A stretch of 64,000 nt of DNA from positions 4,682,171 through 4,746,170 of the forward strand of contig CAADRB010000005.1 of assembly GCA_900708905.1 (NCBI GenBank). Direction: 5' to 3'. The translations under genes and the position numbers were made by a program. Source of the stretch: Hymenolepis diminuta. Lineage: Eukaryota > Platyhelminthes > Cestoda > Cyclophyllidea > Hymenolepididae. A model generated the notes under the pieces. That model saw nothing but the letters and a program-made list of their open reading frames with translations. It was not told the origin of the DNA and searched no databases. Of the stretch, positions 1-13,800 are shown piece by piece (within the stretch, counting starts at the first letter, position 1; each line of letters begins with the position of its first letter).

Positions 1-1500
1 ACTAAAACCCTAACATCAGCTTAAACATATGAGGACATCGAAATAATCTCGATGTGGTAGGGATTCTCTATTCCTCAAAATAATTAAAACTTTCACAGTT
101 TAAAATGTTCTATCTTTGTACTCATAAATGTCCTGGGACTGCAATGAACTTGACAGGCAGTCAACTCACTAGACCAATTCTGACCGACTACCTCTAGACT
201 ACGTTAAGACTGTCGCTGTTGCCAAGATTTCGCACATGTATCCTCACTCCATTATTCCCGGACCGTCTCTGTTTTCCTTAAACTGCATTGTTCCCTCTGT
301 ATAAGCAGTCACGTAGGCAAGCACCTCACTACGCATCTCCGACCTCAAATACATAATCTCTCTCTCTCAATACTCTGAGTTTTCCCCCAGCCAGTGATTT
401 CTCTCTTCCCAATCCTGTTGTACAATCGAGATCGTAAGAATTTGGGTGGATAGTAGCTCAGATAGACTCTGCAGATAAATATAACATCAGCAATGTCATC
501 GACACTCAAGAAATACGTGTGAAATGAGAAGGTGAAGAGACCATTAGAAGTGAGCAGAAAGCGCACAAAATGGCAGAATTCTTAGCCCTATGAGTGATTG
601 TTTTATGAAATATGGAAAGATAGGATGAGTACTGAATTATACGAAAACTGCTATCCATGAGTTTACTGAAAAGATTAGGAGAAACAGTTAACTAAACTAT
701 GAACCGTAGAAGAGATTCTCGACAATTTCAAAGTCCGGACGCAGTAAGATGTTTGATTCTTTTCCTTTTTCCATTCCCAAATCCCTTACATATTTCTGGA
801 ACTGGTTCAACTGTGCCTTTTTAGCTGCTGTCCATTACCCAGAATAAGATGAAATTGAATACAATCATACTGTTTCGATCAAACAGCCTTTTCAAAAGAC
901 GTTCATAGAGGAATCATTTAAAATTGAACTCTGAAGTTAAAAAAAAGAGAATTTTATTTTCCAAATTTTCTTAATAAGATAATGTACAAATTTTACACAT
1001 GAGAAGTAACCTAAGCACACGTAGACGGTAAAGTAATTCCGTAAAAAGAAAAGAATCCAGTAGAATTTGAGAATAAATAGGAGTTTTAGAAGCGACTCAG
1101 ATTCGATTTTCCGAGTTTCTTCCCTGAGATCTTATTAAATTCGTGCTCGCGATATCCAGACCTTAGTGACTAGTTGAGTAGTATGGAAGTTGAATATGTA
1201 ACAATACTTTTTTTTCATTTCATAGGTAAGATGACGGTAGGATGATAGTTGCCTGCACGGTTTTAACGAAGCAGAATATTGCAGCTTAAGGGTTGACGAT
1301 TTAAATATTTAATGTCGGCAATAATCTGTCGGAAATTATGCATACATTCAGTTAATATAAATGATTTCAAATAATTATAAGAACATTTAAGGAAAATCAA
1401 GATATAGATAAGGAAGCAAAAATCTCATACAATTTAGACAAATTCATATTTTGAGCCATAAAATAACACACTGTTAGACACGCTCCTACTAACCCCATAG
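1..1500. other. Intergenic DNA, no gene seen
   Basis: AT-rich sequence with only short chance open frames on both strands. No codon run with flanking splice signals, RNA gene or recognisable repeat was seen until the promoter elements near 1510. Confidence 0.5.
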
Positions 1501-1511
1501 TAGCAAGTCGG

Positions 1512-1542
1512 CCAATCAGCGATCGACCCGAGAGTATATAAA
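1512..1542 (+). promoter_or_regulatory. CCAAT box and TATA box of the secreted-peptide gene
   Basis: CCAAT lies at 1512-1516 and TATATAAA at 1535-1542, followed 54 bases later by the ATG at 1596. This spacing puts transcription start near 1565-1570 and predicts a 5' UTR of only about 30 bases. It is the clearest core promoter outside the LTRs, and such promoters are common for tissue-restricted genes such as hormones. Confidence 0.6.
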
Positions 1543-1595
1543 GTCGCATTTTACTATCTGCGAGCAGAATAATTTAAGGTAATTAACCGTTAACC

Positions 1596-2953
1596 ATGTT
1601 GGCCCTTCTTCTTACATTTGGCATCCTCATCGCCCATTCAACAACTCTGACCTTCGGTGCTGCGGTATCCAGTCGTGCTAGTTTGGCATCCTCCCCATCC
1701 ACGGAAGATTTAGAGGCAATGGGAGTTGAGATGTCCCTACCTCCAGATTATTTGGTAACTACCTTATTTAAAAAATGCTTTTCAAATATTGATTATTAGT
1801 AACGCATTGACTATTAAAATGCAAAATTTAATTAATTTCTCCCCAAAAAAGAATATATAAGTGATGGATTCATTTTCATCTTTATTGAAAAGAGTCAGCA
1901 AATGCATGACCTAAAGAGCTATTGTTTACTTTAATTCAATGACATCAGATAATGTTAATTTCAATTAAATAATAGATAGACTGATTCATTAAATCTTCTC
2001 TAATATTACTTAATTTGAATGTTCTGAGTAAGAAAATTTCCAAAGAAGTGAGTAAATTGTGTACAAATACTGTTTTCGACTTGATTAGTAAATAAAAAAA
2101 TCAAATTATCTCCAGTTCCCGATATTTTTTGATCACTTTATTTAAAGAAAACACAGAGTAGGACCATTGATAAGGTACTCTTACCTCCACTTTCAACTGA
2201 AAAATGAAACTTTATGTCATATTAGGCCAAGAGTAACAAAGGCCGTCTCAAATGAATTTAATAAAGAAAAATATTTTTTTGCCTTTTGTTAACAAACAAC
2301 ATTTATCTTTTTTTACGTTCTTAAATGGAAAAGATTATTTCAAAGATGGGAATACCGGAAAGATATTATAGGAAAACTTAAAATTTAATCTTCTTTTCAG
2401 TTTACTGATTGCAAAAGGCTGTGTGAAATATCACCATTAATATCTGTTGCTATGCTGAAACAATTTCTGTGTTCTTTTCTTTTCCCTATTGGAAAAATGA
2501 AGTACCTCGTAGGTGATAAGAGAAAAGGGAGGGAATTTAAAGTGCATTATTAAGGATAAATAAATAACAATCATGATTTTCATATGTTAATTTTTGTAAG
2601 ATTCTTATGTAACCCCCTTCCCCCCCCCCNNNNNNNNNNNNNNNNNATTATATAAAAGTTTTATGCCTTTCCAAACCTCATAGTCAATTAATTAACTTCT
2701 GAAATAAAACACAATATGAGCGAGTGTTAAATGTTGTTTGAATACTTTTGAAGTTAATTTTGTTTAAATGAATGAAGGGTTTTTTTATCGCGCTTTTTAA
2801 TGTTGTGTCAGCTGTCATTTGTACATTAACATCATTTTTATTCTTTAGGCGGATTATGCGTACTTACAGCGACAATTGTGGGACAAAAGTAGGAAAATGC
2901 ATTCCTTTGGATCTAATAAAAGATTCTTCTGCAATCCATGGGGCTGTGTATAG
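1596..2953 (+). CDS. Putative cyclic neuropeptide/peptide hormone precursor (87 aa, 2 exons)
   Basis: Exons 1596-1754 and 2849-2953, phase 0, with donor gtaact and a pyrimidine-rich acceptor ending ctttag. The product is 87 aa. Residues 1-21 form a hydrophobic signal peptide (MLALLLTFGILIAHS start), so the protein should enter the secretory route. A polar spacer follows, then a dibasic KR and the C-terminal peptide FFCNPWGCV, which ends exactly at the TAG stop. The two cysteines have four residues between them and could form a small disulfide ring. There is no C-terminal Gly, so no amidation is predicted. The layout (signal peptide, spacer, one C-terminal cyclic peptide after KR) resembles urotensin-II and somatostatin-type precursors, and the FCN start recalls CCAP peptides, but no homology is claimed. 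AATAAA lies at 3055-3060. A 17-base N gap sits inside the intron. The peptide family is not recognised. Alternative: another small secreted protein. Confidence 0.6.
2630..2646. other. Assembly gap (N run) after a poly-C tract
   Basis: Seventeen Ns directly follow a run of Cs, as expected where homopolymer sequencing failed. The gap lies inside the intron of the peptide gene, so it does not affect the coding model. Confidence 0.95.
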
Positions 2954-3054
2954 TCCGAAGGAAGTAGAAAAGGGTTTAATTTACAAAAATTCCCCCCAAA
3001 TGCATTTAACATTACAACGCTCTCCTGTCTTCTTTCCATAACAAAATTCATATT

Positions 3055-3060
3055 AATAAA
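3055..3060 (+). terminator. Poly(A) signal AATAAA of the peptide gene
   Basis: Canonical AATAAA about 100 bases after the TAG stop at 2951-2953, on the same strand. It supports the end of the two-exon peptide gene here. Confidence 0.45.
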
Positions 3061-3941
3061 AGACAAGTGTATTTTAACATTTTCTCTTTGGAAAAAGGCG
3101 TTGATCCGATATTTCAGTAAGTGAAATTTGATTATGAGGGATTTATGATTAAATACTCAGAGGAGAGATCTACCTCCATTACGTGAAAGTAAAAGAGCCG
3201 AAAATAGTCTTCTTTGACTAACATAACATATTCGTAGAGAGACCAACTGAACTAAGATGATTCTAACTTTCAATAAATATTAGAAGGTTTGTCCAAACGT
3301 TAGTGAATGAATTCGAAGGTAAATTTGGAAAAATGAAAGATGTTTCATTAAATTTTCGGAGATTACAAATACTACAAGTGTGACAAATTTTAAAATATTC
3401 AGCGATCATTCCTAAATATACTTTTATTATAAAAACTGGGATAATTTGGGGGGAGGGGGGGAGGGTTGTTGACAACTTTGGAGTTATTATACTTCAATGA
3501 CAAATTTGAGACCCATTTCAATAATTTCTACCGAACGCTGAGGGAAAACCTTAAAACAAACTCTAATAGGATTAGAGAAAACCAATCCACGGTCATTACA
3601 ATTTAGAAGAAAATCCGGAACTTACATAAACAAAACTCCTCTCCATCTTCCAAAACCTTAACTATTTGTGCAGTATTAGTGAACAGCAAATTATCTTTAG
3701 CATGAGTCTTTTAGAATAGTACGTATTTGACCCTGCATCGATTTTTCGAACTTGCATAACATTCCTTATAAGGGCTAATTCTGTATTCTTCGAAAGTTAG
3801 AAATGTTTTCATTGTTTTGATCAGAAAATTAATACTGTCAGTGTTTGCTACGCCAGAAATGAGTTCCGCTAAAATGTAAATGGATTACTAATCAGTTATT
3901 CATTTTAAACATTCCATACACATTTATATATGTAAAAGGTG

Positions 3942-3959
3942 TCTCTCTCTCTCTCTCTC
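3942..3959. repeat. (TC)n microsatellite
   Basis: Nine uninterrupted TC units inside intergenic DNA. Confidence 0.9.
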
Positions 3960-6900
3960 CCCCTACTTTATATATTGTATCGAACAGTTGAACGAAATTC
4001 TTTCAAAATGAGCCATGATTTTGTTTCTGATACTGACTCAAATTGTGACTTTAGACCTTTCGAAATTCTCTTAAAAAATAACTATTAACATATTTTAAAA
4101 AACGCACAAGACGTGCTTTACAGTTTACTTAAACAAATTTGTTTTAAATCTCATTTGATAATATGCACGCAGATTTTAAATAAGAGGATAATTGATTTAA
4201 TTCTAAAATCAGCCATTTAGAACACACTGACCTTAAAACTGTCCTAATTATCCAAAAATTTGCAATTTAAATTAGAATTAAGTTAGCGGGAGTTAGATTT
4301 ACATATTTTTACTAATTAAAATCCTTTTACAATGAGAAAAGATGAGGAGATAAGTGAAACATGATGACAATTAAAGTATGTTATCAATGAATTTTTTAAT
4401 TATGCGTGTCTAGGAGAAATCTGATTATTAGCCTAATCCCTACTTACAATTACAAGATTTTGGAAGATAAATTATAATTAAAACTGCTCAAATTGGTTTT
4501 CAAAAGGACTGCTCTGCAAGATTTGCGACTGTCAAATGTCATAATCTTGAATGATATTTTGCTCATTAATCAAGAAGAATATGGAGTGGGATTATTGTAT
4601 GATATCATTCCTTGGATTCCGCCTTAGGGAAGCGTCCTGGATCCTCTTTAAGTGAAAAAAATTGATTTTTGATAAGTGAAAGAAATATGTTAAAATCCGT
4701 ACCAAAAGCATTTACAATGCCTCTTTAGGTAATTACTATTAAGTCAGTTACAGTTGGTGTTAAAAAGCGGTTGGGGTAGGGAGAAATAAAGTTTTCAATA
4801 ATTCATTAAAGAGACAGAAAGAGGAGTGAATTTTCAAAGAACGACTAAGAAAAGTTGTCATTTATTTTGATCTCAATGCCCTCTGATTCTTAAAAATTTT
4901 CTGACCTCAGAAAAAGTAAGATCAAAGGTGGTTAAGTGAAGAGTTGCACTGGATTCCGGCTTTTCTCAATCAAAATCCAACTTAGAACTTTTTTTTCACA
5001 CATCGATTTTAAATAATTTCAATAGCAGAAGAAAGCGCATATCCCAAACCATCAAGGTTTATTGGAGTTCAAGTTGGTGCTTTTCCTATCGACAGAGCCA
5101 CAGAGTAATACGGTAATATATGTACCTATTTAACAACATTTGCGACCATATCTGCACTTTCGCTACTAAAGGACATCCTTCATGTTCATGAACAAAGCAT
5201 AACTAATCATTATAGATCATAATCGGATTTGATCGAGCGCTATCATTAAAAAATTTAACTTTATTGCTATTTTTTCACTTATTAGTTCTAATTTTGGAAA
5301 AGCAGCTTAATAAGGGAGATGGAAAACGGGTCCAATAAGATATGACATCGAGGATGAGGTCAAGAAGCAGGTATTGTAAACAGGGTTTCAAGAATTATGG
5401 AAACATCCATTCCTTCATATTCCCATAAGGAGTATAACGTACTTGGTAATATCATAATTTTCAAATACCTTCTGATTCTTCCGATTCTTGAATGCCATTA
5501 TATCCACAATATTCGGTGCTTATTGATGGACTGATTTAGATTGATGATTTATTTTTTATTTAATAAGTTTAGAGTTCATTTTTACCTATTTACAGTCAGG
5601 AGCAAAAAAATAAGACAATCAAAAATGTAGTTTATCAATATGGTAGGGTCATCGACTCCGCTGAGTGATTTAGAACTGACAGATTACTCGAAAACCAATT
5701 ACACACAAATCACTTTATTAAAAATTCTCACCAATATGTTACCAATAGTGACGCTCATTTTCCTCTATTAATCGAAATTAATTCTCAGCAGCGACTGAAC
5801 TAATCAGGATGATATGTGGCTTACTAGACGCAGACTTAGAGCAAACTTTTGCCTAGATCCTTCAGTACTTCCCTTGTTTGACCAAATTTGACTGAGTTCC
5901 TCTGATCACATTAATTCCCCTTTCTGTTATTGCGCTTATCGGGCGGGATGGGGACCTATAGTGAATACGCTGTGTTTTGATATCTCGTGTTTATCAATCC
6001 TAACCTGTATTTGGGGCGCATAAGGGATGCAGTATAATAGAAAGGCGTCAAACAAGCACGAAATTTCCCAATCTCGATGTGCGTTTTATTTGTTAGTTCA
6101 ATAAATATTTCCTCTTTTACTTCATTTTGCCAATTTTCGAGGGCGTTTTAAAAAGATAAAAGTTTGAAGGTAATAATCCAAATTTATTATTATTGCTTCT
6201 AGGAATGCTATTTAAGCAACTGTCATCTTTTCATAAGAGAGATGATTAAATTGTCTCTCAGGTAGCACGAGACCGAGAAATTTGTATGAACTTTACGCCT
6301 ATCAATTAAGATTATACATTGAGCATAAACCTATATTCTTACATGAGAAATTCGCCAATCCCACTTCTTTTCACAATAAATACCTCAAAATCACGGAACG
6401 GCTGGCTAATCAACTTTAATTAGAGCTTCAGGCGGTATGGTGGAGCAAGAGATCCCTTATTAGCATAAATTCTGCAACGTAATTGGGCGAAAAGAAATGG
6501 GAAAAAATTGCTTTCAAGACTAAATTCCACGCAAATAGAACACTTTCAAACATCTAAGGTACGAAGATCTTAAGAATGGAATTAAAATTAAAATAGAAGA
6601 TTTTAGCGATCTAAGCTCTGACATGTTGGGATCACGTAGGCCACCTTGTATAATTGCACAATCATTCTGCTTTCTCAGCCTTGGGAAAAAAGAATCAGAG
6701 CGACAAGACCAACCATTATTAAAATTAAATGAAGTATGAGTCTTTGATATCTTAACTTTATACTCAATAATTTTGATCCCCGCGCCTTTATCATTCGTTA
6801 GACTCACTACTGACCGATTTCAACTGCTTTCTCAAAATGGAGTAACGTAATTTTTGCCATACTGTGGGTTATAATAATGTTAAAATGAAAGAGCAAAATA

Positions 6901-7808
6901 AAACACGAGACTAAAATAGAAGTGTTGAATTCCCTTGTCTGACCTAATCCTACACCGTTACGGCAAAGTTTCGCCTGTAATGCGCACAGGGTAATCCATG
7001 GGTCTGTTCAGTTCAACTGCCACTTGACAAAGAATACCATACTAAACCCCTTTTCCCACAACACGTTCTGCCTACTATCGTATTTCTTATTTTTCCTACT
7101 TATCTCCAGTCCTTCCTCTCCAACTGTCCAACTCAACTCTTGGTCTTCCGTCTTTGTAGAAGACTAATATACTCCCATGAACTTTACGAATATAGTTGGT
7201 TTGGTAAGGAGATTGCTCTGAGTCTAGTTGGGTCAGAACCTTAAAGTAACTTGACTGTAACGATCAATCACTATATTTTTATTAATGGTAAATAAATTAG
7301 CATAGAAATCCCACAATCAAACATTAAAGTTATAATAACACATTTCGATTAGCATGGAATCATTTCATGTTATAATTCAGTGTGCAAAGCAACAACCCTT
7401 AATCACAAAGTCTAAGCAGTAATCAGAAAGTTCAAATACTGAGGTTAAAGATAAAGATAACTTGGGCATTTTTCAAGAGGTTCTGCAAAGTTCATTGCCA
7501 TTCCATATTTGTCCCTATTTATATGGTGAATACGCGATCTTATCTCTGAGAAAGAATCTAAGAATTCGAAAGAGACCCCACTACAAATCTTCACACCTAA
7601 GTGACAGATAAAAAAACTAGCATTTTATGAAATGTAGGGGACATTAATTGATGGATATTTGGCTTACTAGCAGTTAATGAAAGGTTAAATGGGCAGAAGA
7701 GGAAAATCAGAAAGCATAAGTAGAATAATCATGACGTGGCGCAGAACGAGATCGAGGATCACGCCATGGATGTGTTGAATTTTTAGTCAAATTTCATCCC
7801 GCTTTCTT

Positions 7809-10800
7809 TCATGAAATGCAGCAGGCTTCTTTGCTAACATCGCTCAGATTGATAGTACCATGAAGCAGCAAGGCAATGGAAGCTTTGGCAAGGAAAGAAG
7901 TGGTTCCTAGACGAATGTTAGCCGGTGTCGAAGCGAAACGAGCATAGGCCTCCCAATTGTCTGTAACTGCTACATTCTCCGGCCAGGAAAGACGACGTCG
8001 TGATGGTTTCTTGGGAACGCTTAGTTTGGTCTCCTTCGATTCATCACTAGGGTAGAAAAGAGAGATTAATGGAGTTAGTGTATTCATCGAAATGCGAATA
8101 AATTGAGTTTATCCTTTCTCTTACCTTTCGACACATAGAGAAAGATTATAAAACATCAATGCATAGTCAAGGTTAAAAAAAGGAATGATTCCGAAAATTA
8201 TGAAAATGATATTAGCAGAATGCGAAGTATTAATGCAGATGAAGAAGGAGACATACAAATGACAATTATAAAAAGGATATCGCATTCATTTGGTCCTATT
8301 TCAGTAATGCTATTAAGCCCACCACTATTAGGCTTACATTAACACAAAATGAGCTACATTCTGATTGGACCCATCTGTAATGAAAATTTTGTGCTAGTCG
8401 AAATAGCCTTAAATGCTCCTCAGAGATCCATGCCCACAACTAGTATAGTGGTAATCGATCCTCGTAATCAGAAAGCCATTCCGATACAATTAAGACATAC
8501 TATACATAAGTGCTGTCAATTTTCCTTAATCAGTGGTCTCCAAATGTGTTTTCAACCACATATCCAATCCACATTTCCAGGTATCGTAATCAACGGATGG
8601 AATCCGCTGTGTCTGTTTATTCATACTGTATAAAGGTAAGCATATTGAATCTTTTGATGATATAACCTTCGAGGATACATTTTACATAACCCTTTGGTCG
8701 TGTTACACAGCTATACATAGGGATTCAATACACTAAAGATAGTATGGGTGATAAGAAATAAGTCATTGAATACACTCATCGGTGGACCAATAAAAGAAGT
8801 GATGGGGTGTTTCCAGCATATCTTCCCAAATGCTGTTAATGGGCTTGAAAAGTCCAATCGTAAGATACGTAGGTGAGAGCATAAAACTCAGTTAGGTTCC
8901 AGTAAAATTCGTCTGTCTTCGATTGCGAGTTGACATAAGAAATAATTTATTAAACACATAAATGACCCACTTAACTCATTGAGTCATTAATATAACGCAA
9001 TAATAACACGATTACAAAATAAAAGTAGGAGACATTGAAGGAACACATAGAGAAAACAGATGTTTTGACATTGAGATGAGATAACAACAATACGAATAAA
9101 GTTTTCACAAGGCAAACAAAGGATGCAAAAATAAAAGCGATTAAAAGCAGAAAGTAGTACGTACCTATCTGAAGGCTTCGTTTCCTCAGAACTGCATAAA
9201 ATTGAGGGTGAAACTTTTAAAGCACAAGCAATAGATTACAAGGACTAAATGTACCATGTATTCAACCATTACATTCTAGTTGTTGATATTATATTCGTCC
9301 TCACCTTCATTTTCATAAAGGTTACGAGGCGACACATGGATACATAGACCCCGTACCTTAATTACAGCTAACTATTGCCTTATGGATTTCTTCTGGTTTT
9401 CGATCCTCTCAAAGGCGAGCTTCACTATGTTGTAACTATGATTCGTCCCACTCCTCTTCAGTTGCATGTTGAGCTTTCGTGAATTTTTTAGAGAAAAATT
9501 TTAAAAAGTCGGATGAATTCATGGACGCCTTTTTATCGTCTCGAAATGGCATAATTGTGATTTCATGACAGGAGAGCAATGAATTAAAATAAACAATAAG
9601 TTGATAGACAATACAGAAATAGTTCTGATAAAATAATTATAAAAGTTAGCATTGAGGGAAATCTAGTGACCTCTAATAATGTTAAAAAGTCTTTCTCGGG
9701 TCCCATTCCTTAGTGGACTACTTCGATTTTCGCCATATTCCGATCCTTTCCAATAATTAAAAATAGGTCCCCTGGTAGGTGCTAATGGAGATAACTCCCG
9801 AAGCACATTCTAGCATCTGTTTAAAATTAATGATTCCGCAAATATTTTCAATGAACAGTCCAGGTTTGTTATATATAACCATGAGGAGACTTCACGTTGA
9901 GAATTAATGAAACAAAATGTGATACTCTTACAAGACACGTAGATAATTCTCAAAATATTGCGACGCACGTATGGATAACAACCTAGAATAAATGTTTGTG
10001 ACATCTAGTAAGTTCGAATAACTATACCGTCGTCATTTATCCCAATTATCTTGGCTTTCAAAGGTGTCTCTCACAATCAGCCTTCATCAAGTCCCGAGGG
10101 AAGAGAATAGGATTTGCAATAGTCAAACTGAAAATGACTATAGAGCGGTAGCCAAATCATGCACACTCATTTTTCAATAAAGATCGCAAAAACCGATAAA
10201 CTAAGTGACAACAAAGTGAGAAAACGAAAACTCACCAAGCAATATGATGCATAATAGCAAAGTCCTTGATGGCACTTTGAATGACCAGACGGAAATCGAC
10301 AACCTCAGTGAAAGAGAGCTCTTGATTGCGTTCCAAAATTACGGCAATGACCATCACCGTTTCAACAAAAAGAGCTCGATAAGCGGGATCGGTGATACCC
10401 CGCAAGAGGCGCTCAACTTCCACAACGAGGTTCAAATCATAAGGAGTCATGTCGGTGAGGGTTGGATTCTATAAAAAAAAATAATAAATGCGATAATGAA
10501 GAATCTCAACGAACTCTAGTGCCAACATGTATTCTCCGATTTCCATGAACTGAGTTCCACAACTTTTCAATTTAAAAACTCGCATTAGCCTGTTCGGCCA
10601 GGAAATTTAAAATAAATAAAACCAAGGAAAAAGATAAAAGAATCGTGGTCATTTGGGACAATGTAAAATTCCAATAGATCCCAAACAAGACCACAAATGA
10701 TAAAATTTACAGAGCTTTATATTCTGACATTTAAAACTAATGAGATAGACAAATTAGGCCCGCTTGAGAAGAGGAGATCAACCATACTCAATCCGCTTGT

Positions 10801-13800
10801 CCCAAAGAGAGTTCCCCCTGTGGCCCGATAGTGAAAGCCCGGACACCACAAGAATAATCTTACTTGGCAATCAGGAAATAAAATTGACAGCTGGATGAGG
10901 AAGTAGTGCCGAACTACAATCATTCATGAAATCCCATGAGAGGCAAACAGTTTGATTGACAACAAATCAACGGGACGTGAAGTGAACGTAAAGGAAGATT
11001 TTGATAGCATAATTCATTTGTGGATAGAAATTTCAATCAAGCACTTTTCAAATAAGCGACTATTTGGGGAGAATATCACAGATATAATTGGTTGTAGGAG
11101 AATAGTCCCAGAAAACAAGTAACAGCTTCGCAATCATCGAGAAGAGAAGTGCTTAGACTTCTAAGAAGTGATTCAGATGGCAAATCGGGTTCATCACATT
11201 TCTAATAGATTCTTGTCTAAAATACAGTAGAAGTAAATATTAGGGCAAAAGGTACTGCTAATAAGAACAGACAAAGTCCATCTTTAAGAGCATCTCGATT
11301 TGAAACGAAACGATGCTCAAATTTCAACTATCCCTTGAAAGAGATTTACAGTTAACTGTAAATACGGAGGGAAGAAGGTATATTGAGGCATCCCGTTCAG
11401 TAGAAAATCGAACAATTAGAAAAAAGCAATCTCACCGTTGAATCTGTTTAATGTTTTATTTTTAACAATAAAATCTACGAGTTGGGTAGAGAACTGGCAA
11501 CTTCGTGTTCATTTGAGGAAGGGGAAAAGGAGAAACTGGAGTTTTGTTCTAAAGAGCATCGTGGCTTGAGACATTTGAGCACGCTACATTTAGTTAAAAC
11601 TTATCTTTTTAAGGGTTCTTGAGTAGAAAATGGCATTTATTTATGTTTATATAAACGTCTTATTTCCCAAACAAATTCCAACTCGCATGACAACAGAAAA
11701 TAGCAAACACCCGAATGGCAAAAATCTATTCGACTTGATGGTGGCGTCGGATCCCCATTTTAACGGCTGTAGAGTGCATAGGAATAAAAGCTGGTATTTT
11801 TATTTCATGAACCGTCAATGGATATCGGCAGAATATTAAAAACTTTATATCCTAAAAGCTTAAAGAAAAGTCTTATCGGATACAACAAGCTTAGAAAGAA
11901 GAAATTTGTCATGCAATCAATCCCCCAAATTTCTCCACAGGATGTCAGCTTTCCTGCGATGCTTCCGGAATCAGGGCTGCTCTGTGGAATATAAAATGAA
12001 TTGAAAACAAGTATCCATAAAAAGTGATAGCATTAATATTATGTTCAGAATGAAATATTATAATTAAAGGCCGAAAATAAATCAACTTTATGGATGAGAC
12101 CATCACAAAATGCACGAAAGTAGTCGTTGAATTTCGCAGGTCTCTCAAATTAATGCACTAGAACTCGGAAAGCTTTACAATATTTGTCTCTCACATTTTT
12201 TGTTAATAAATATCTTAATTATTATTCCTCTGTCACTATATCAGTTATATTTTGTCAGGAGAAACATACAATACAACTAAATGACGGGAGAGAGGACCTA
12301 TTAAGAGTTCCAAAATGTTCTAAAAATAAAAGGAGACAATGGAAATATGGAATTGTTTGAAACGTCTGGAGCAAAATAATACAAATAAGTGCGAAAGGAT
12401 GCATGCTTGGTAGAATAAACAACAGAAGTGAAAAAAAGATGTCAAAAAAAATTTTGACAATGTTTGCATGCGCCAGAAACATAATTATAACGATGAGGAA
12501 ATTATTTAAAATACGCTCAGTAGGACAGCTTAAATAAAAGGCAAAGAGAAGAGAGGTCTTCAAGGCGCCCTGCTTCATCTGAATGCTAGATTAGGTTGTC
12601 CCTTAGGTGCGACCAAGGCATGACGCATCAAAGTCGAAAATTCAAGATTTGGTCATTCAAATTTAAATCAGTTAAAGTTCACCAGATTGCTATTTAAGAA
12701 ATATTGATACACATATCTCTTCCGGTAGTCAAGCAACAGCCATCTGATACAAACCAAAGTACACTGATTTATAATCGGCAAAATCAAAACAGTTAATTAG
12801 GGAAAGAAAAGAGTACAAAATACTTGAACATGACAAGAAATAGCATACGAATTCTGATTTAAGTAATGATCAAGAGCGAAAGTCCCAATCTTCATAAAAT
12901 AATTCCCTCTTAACTCGAGATGTTCGACAGTTTGAAACTGTATATTTGCTTGTCTGACATCATATCTAAGATAGGATTTGGATACCAGTCGCATAACCTT
13001 CAATATATTATCTATAGAAGGAGGACGAAATGTAAATTGGAGGATTTCAGTCGTGAAATCAAAATTTCCCAAGAGGTCTCCTTATCCAATAAGAGCTTCA
13101 TTACACTTTAGAGAGGATTTGTCCGGAACGGCGTACATCCAAATTGACCAAGTTAACTAAACGTTGGCACCACTCCCATCTTTAGGGTTGCCGTTGATAT
13201 AAGCCGGCGTGATTTTTTCTTTCCCCAGGTGATATGATTTTAGCGTACCGTAGCTCTTCCTAATTTGTGCGATTTATCTGATTAGTATCATGTATACTAG
13301 CAATATAAATAGATAATAATACAATTACAATTACTCTTCGACAGACTAGAAGGGGATGAAAGTGTCTCGATTAGGATGGCCGCATAAACTCCTGCCTCAA
13401 ATGCGGTAGATTTTTAAAAAAGTTGGAAGATGGTTACGTTTGGGGCGGGAGAAATCCAATCAAACGACAAGATTTTCTCCTTCAAAAATTAGGAGAATAA
13501 TTTAAATAAGTGGTAACAAGAGACCTAATAGAAAAAGAGAATAAGTCAGGGCATCAACACAGCCTCACTTTAACCCAGTTCGACATTCATTGCATTAACT
13601 TCTTTTAAGTGAATAGGTACATTTCGTTGCATTGGTCCAAAGCTTTAGAGTTCAAATTAAAGAATCTAAGTCGCAAAAGTGTTGAGTGAAAATTTATACC
13701 CAAAATATACAGAAGTGATTGATCAGTGATTTGAATTAGATGGTTAGTCATACCATCTTAGACATCTCCCTACTTCTGATAGTCAAAGGAAAGCTAATTT

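Larger units (their letters stand above)
2954..7808. other. Intergenic DNA with simple repeats
   Basis: After the peptide gene's 3' end there is about 4.7 kb of AT-rich DNA before the stop codon of the kinase gene. It holds a G-rich tract near 3448-3466 and a CT dinucleotide run at 3942-3959. Open frames are short and lack splice context. No gene was seen. Confidence 0.5.

Noticed and set aside
2772..3041. 89-codon plus-strand open frame
   Set aside because: The peptide-gene exon in another frame has an acceptor, a phase match and a KR-Cys-Cys end. This frame has none of these and its start lies inside the intron.
3448..3466. G-rich run as a possible regulatory quadruplex
   Set aside because: It lies in featureless intergenic DNA with no gene nearby. 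It is more likely a simple-sequence tract.
10244..10474. Plus-strand open frame of 76 codons
   Set aside because: It is the antisense shadow of PHKB exon 17.
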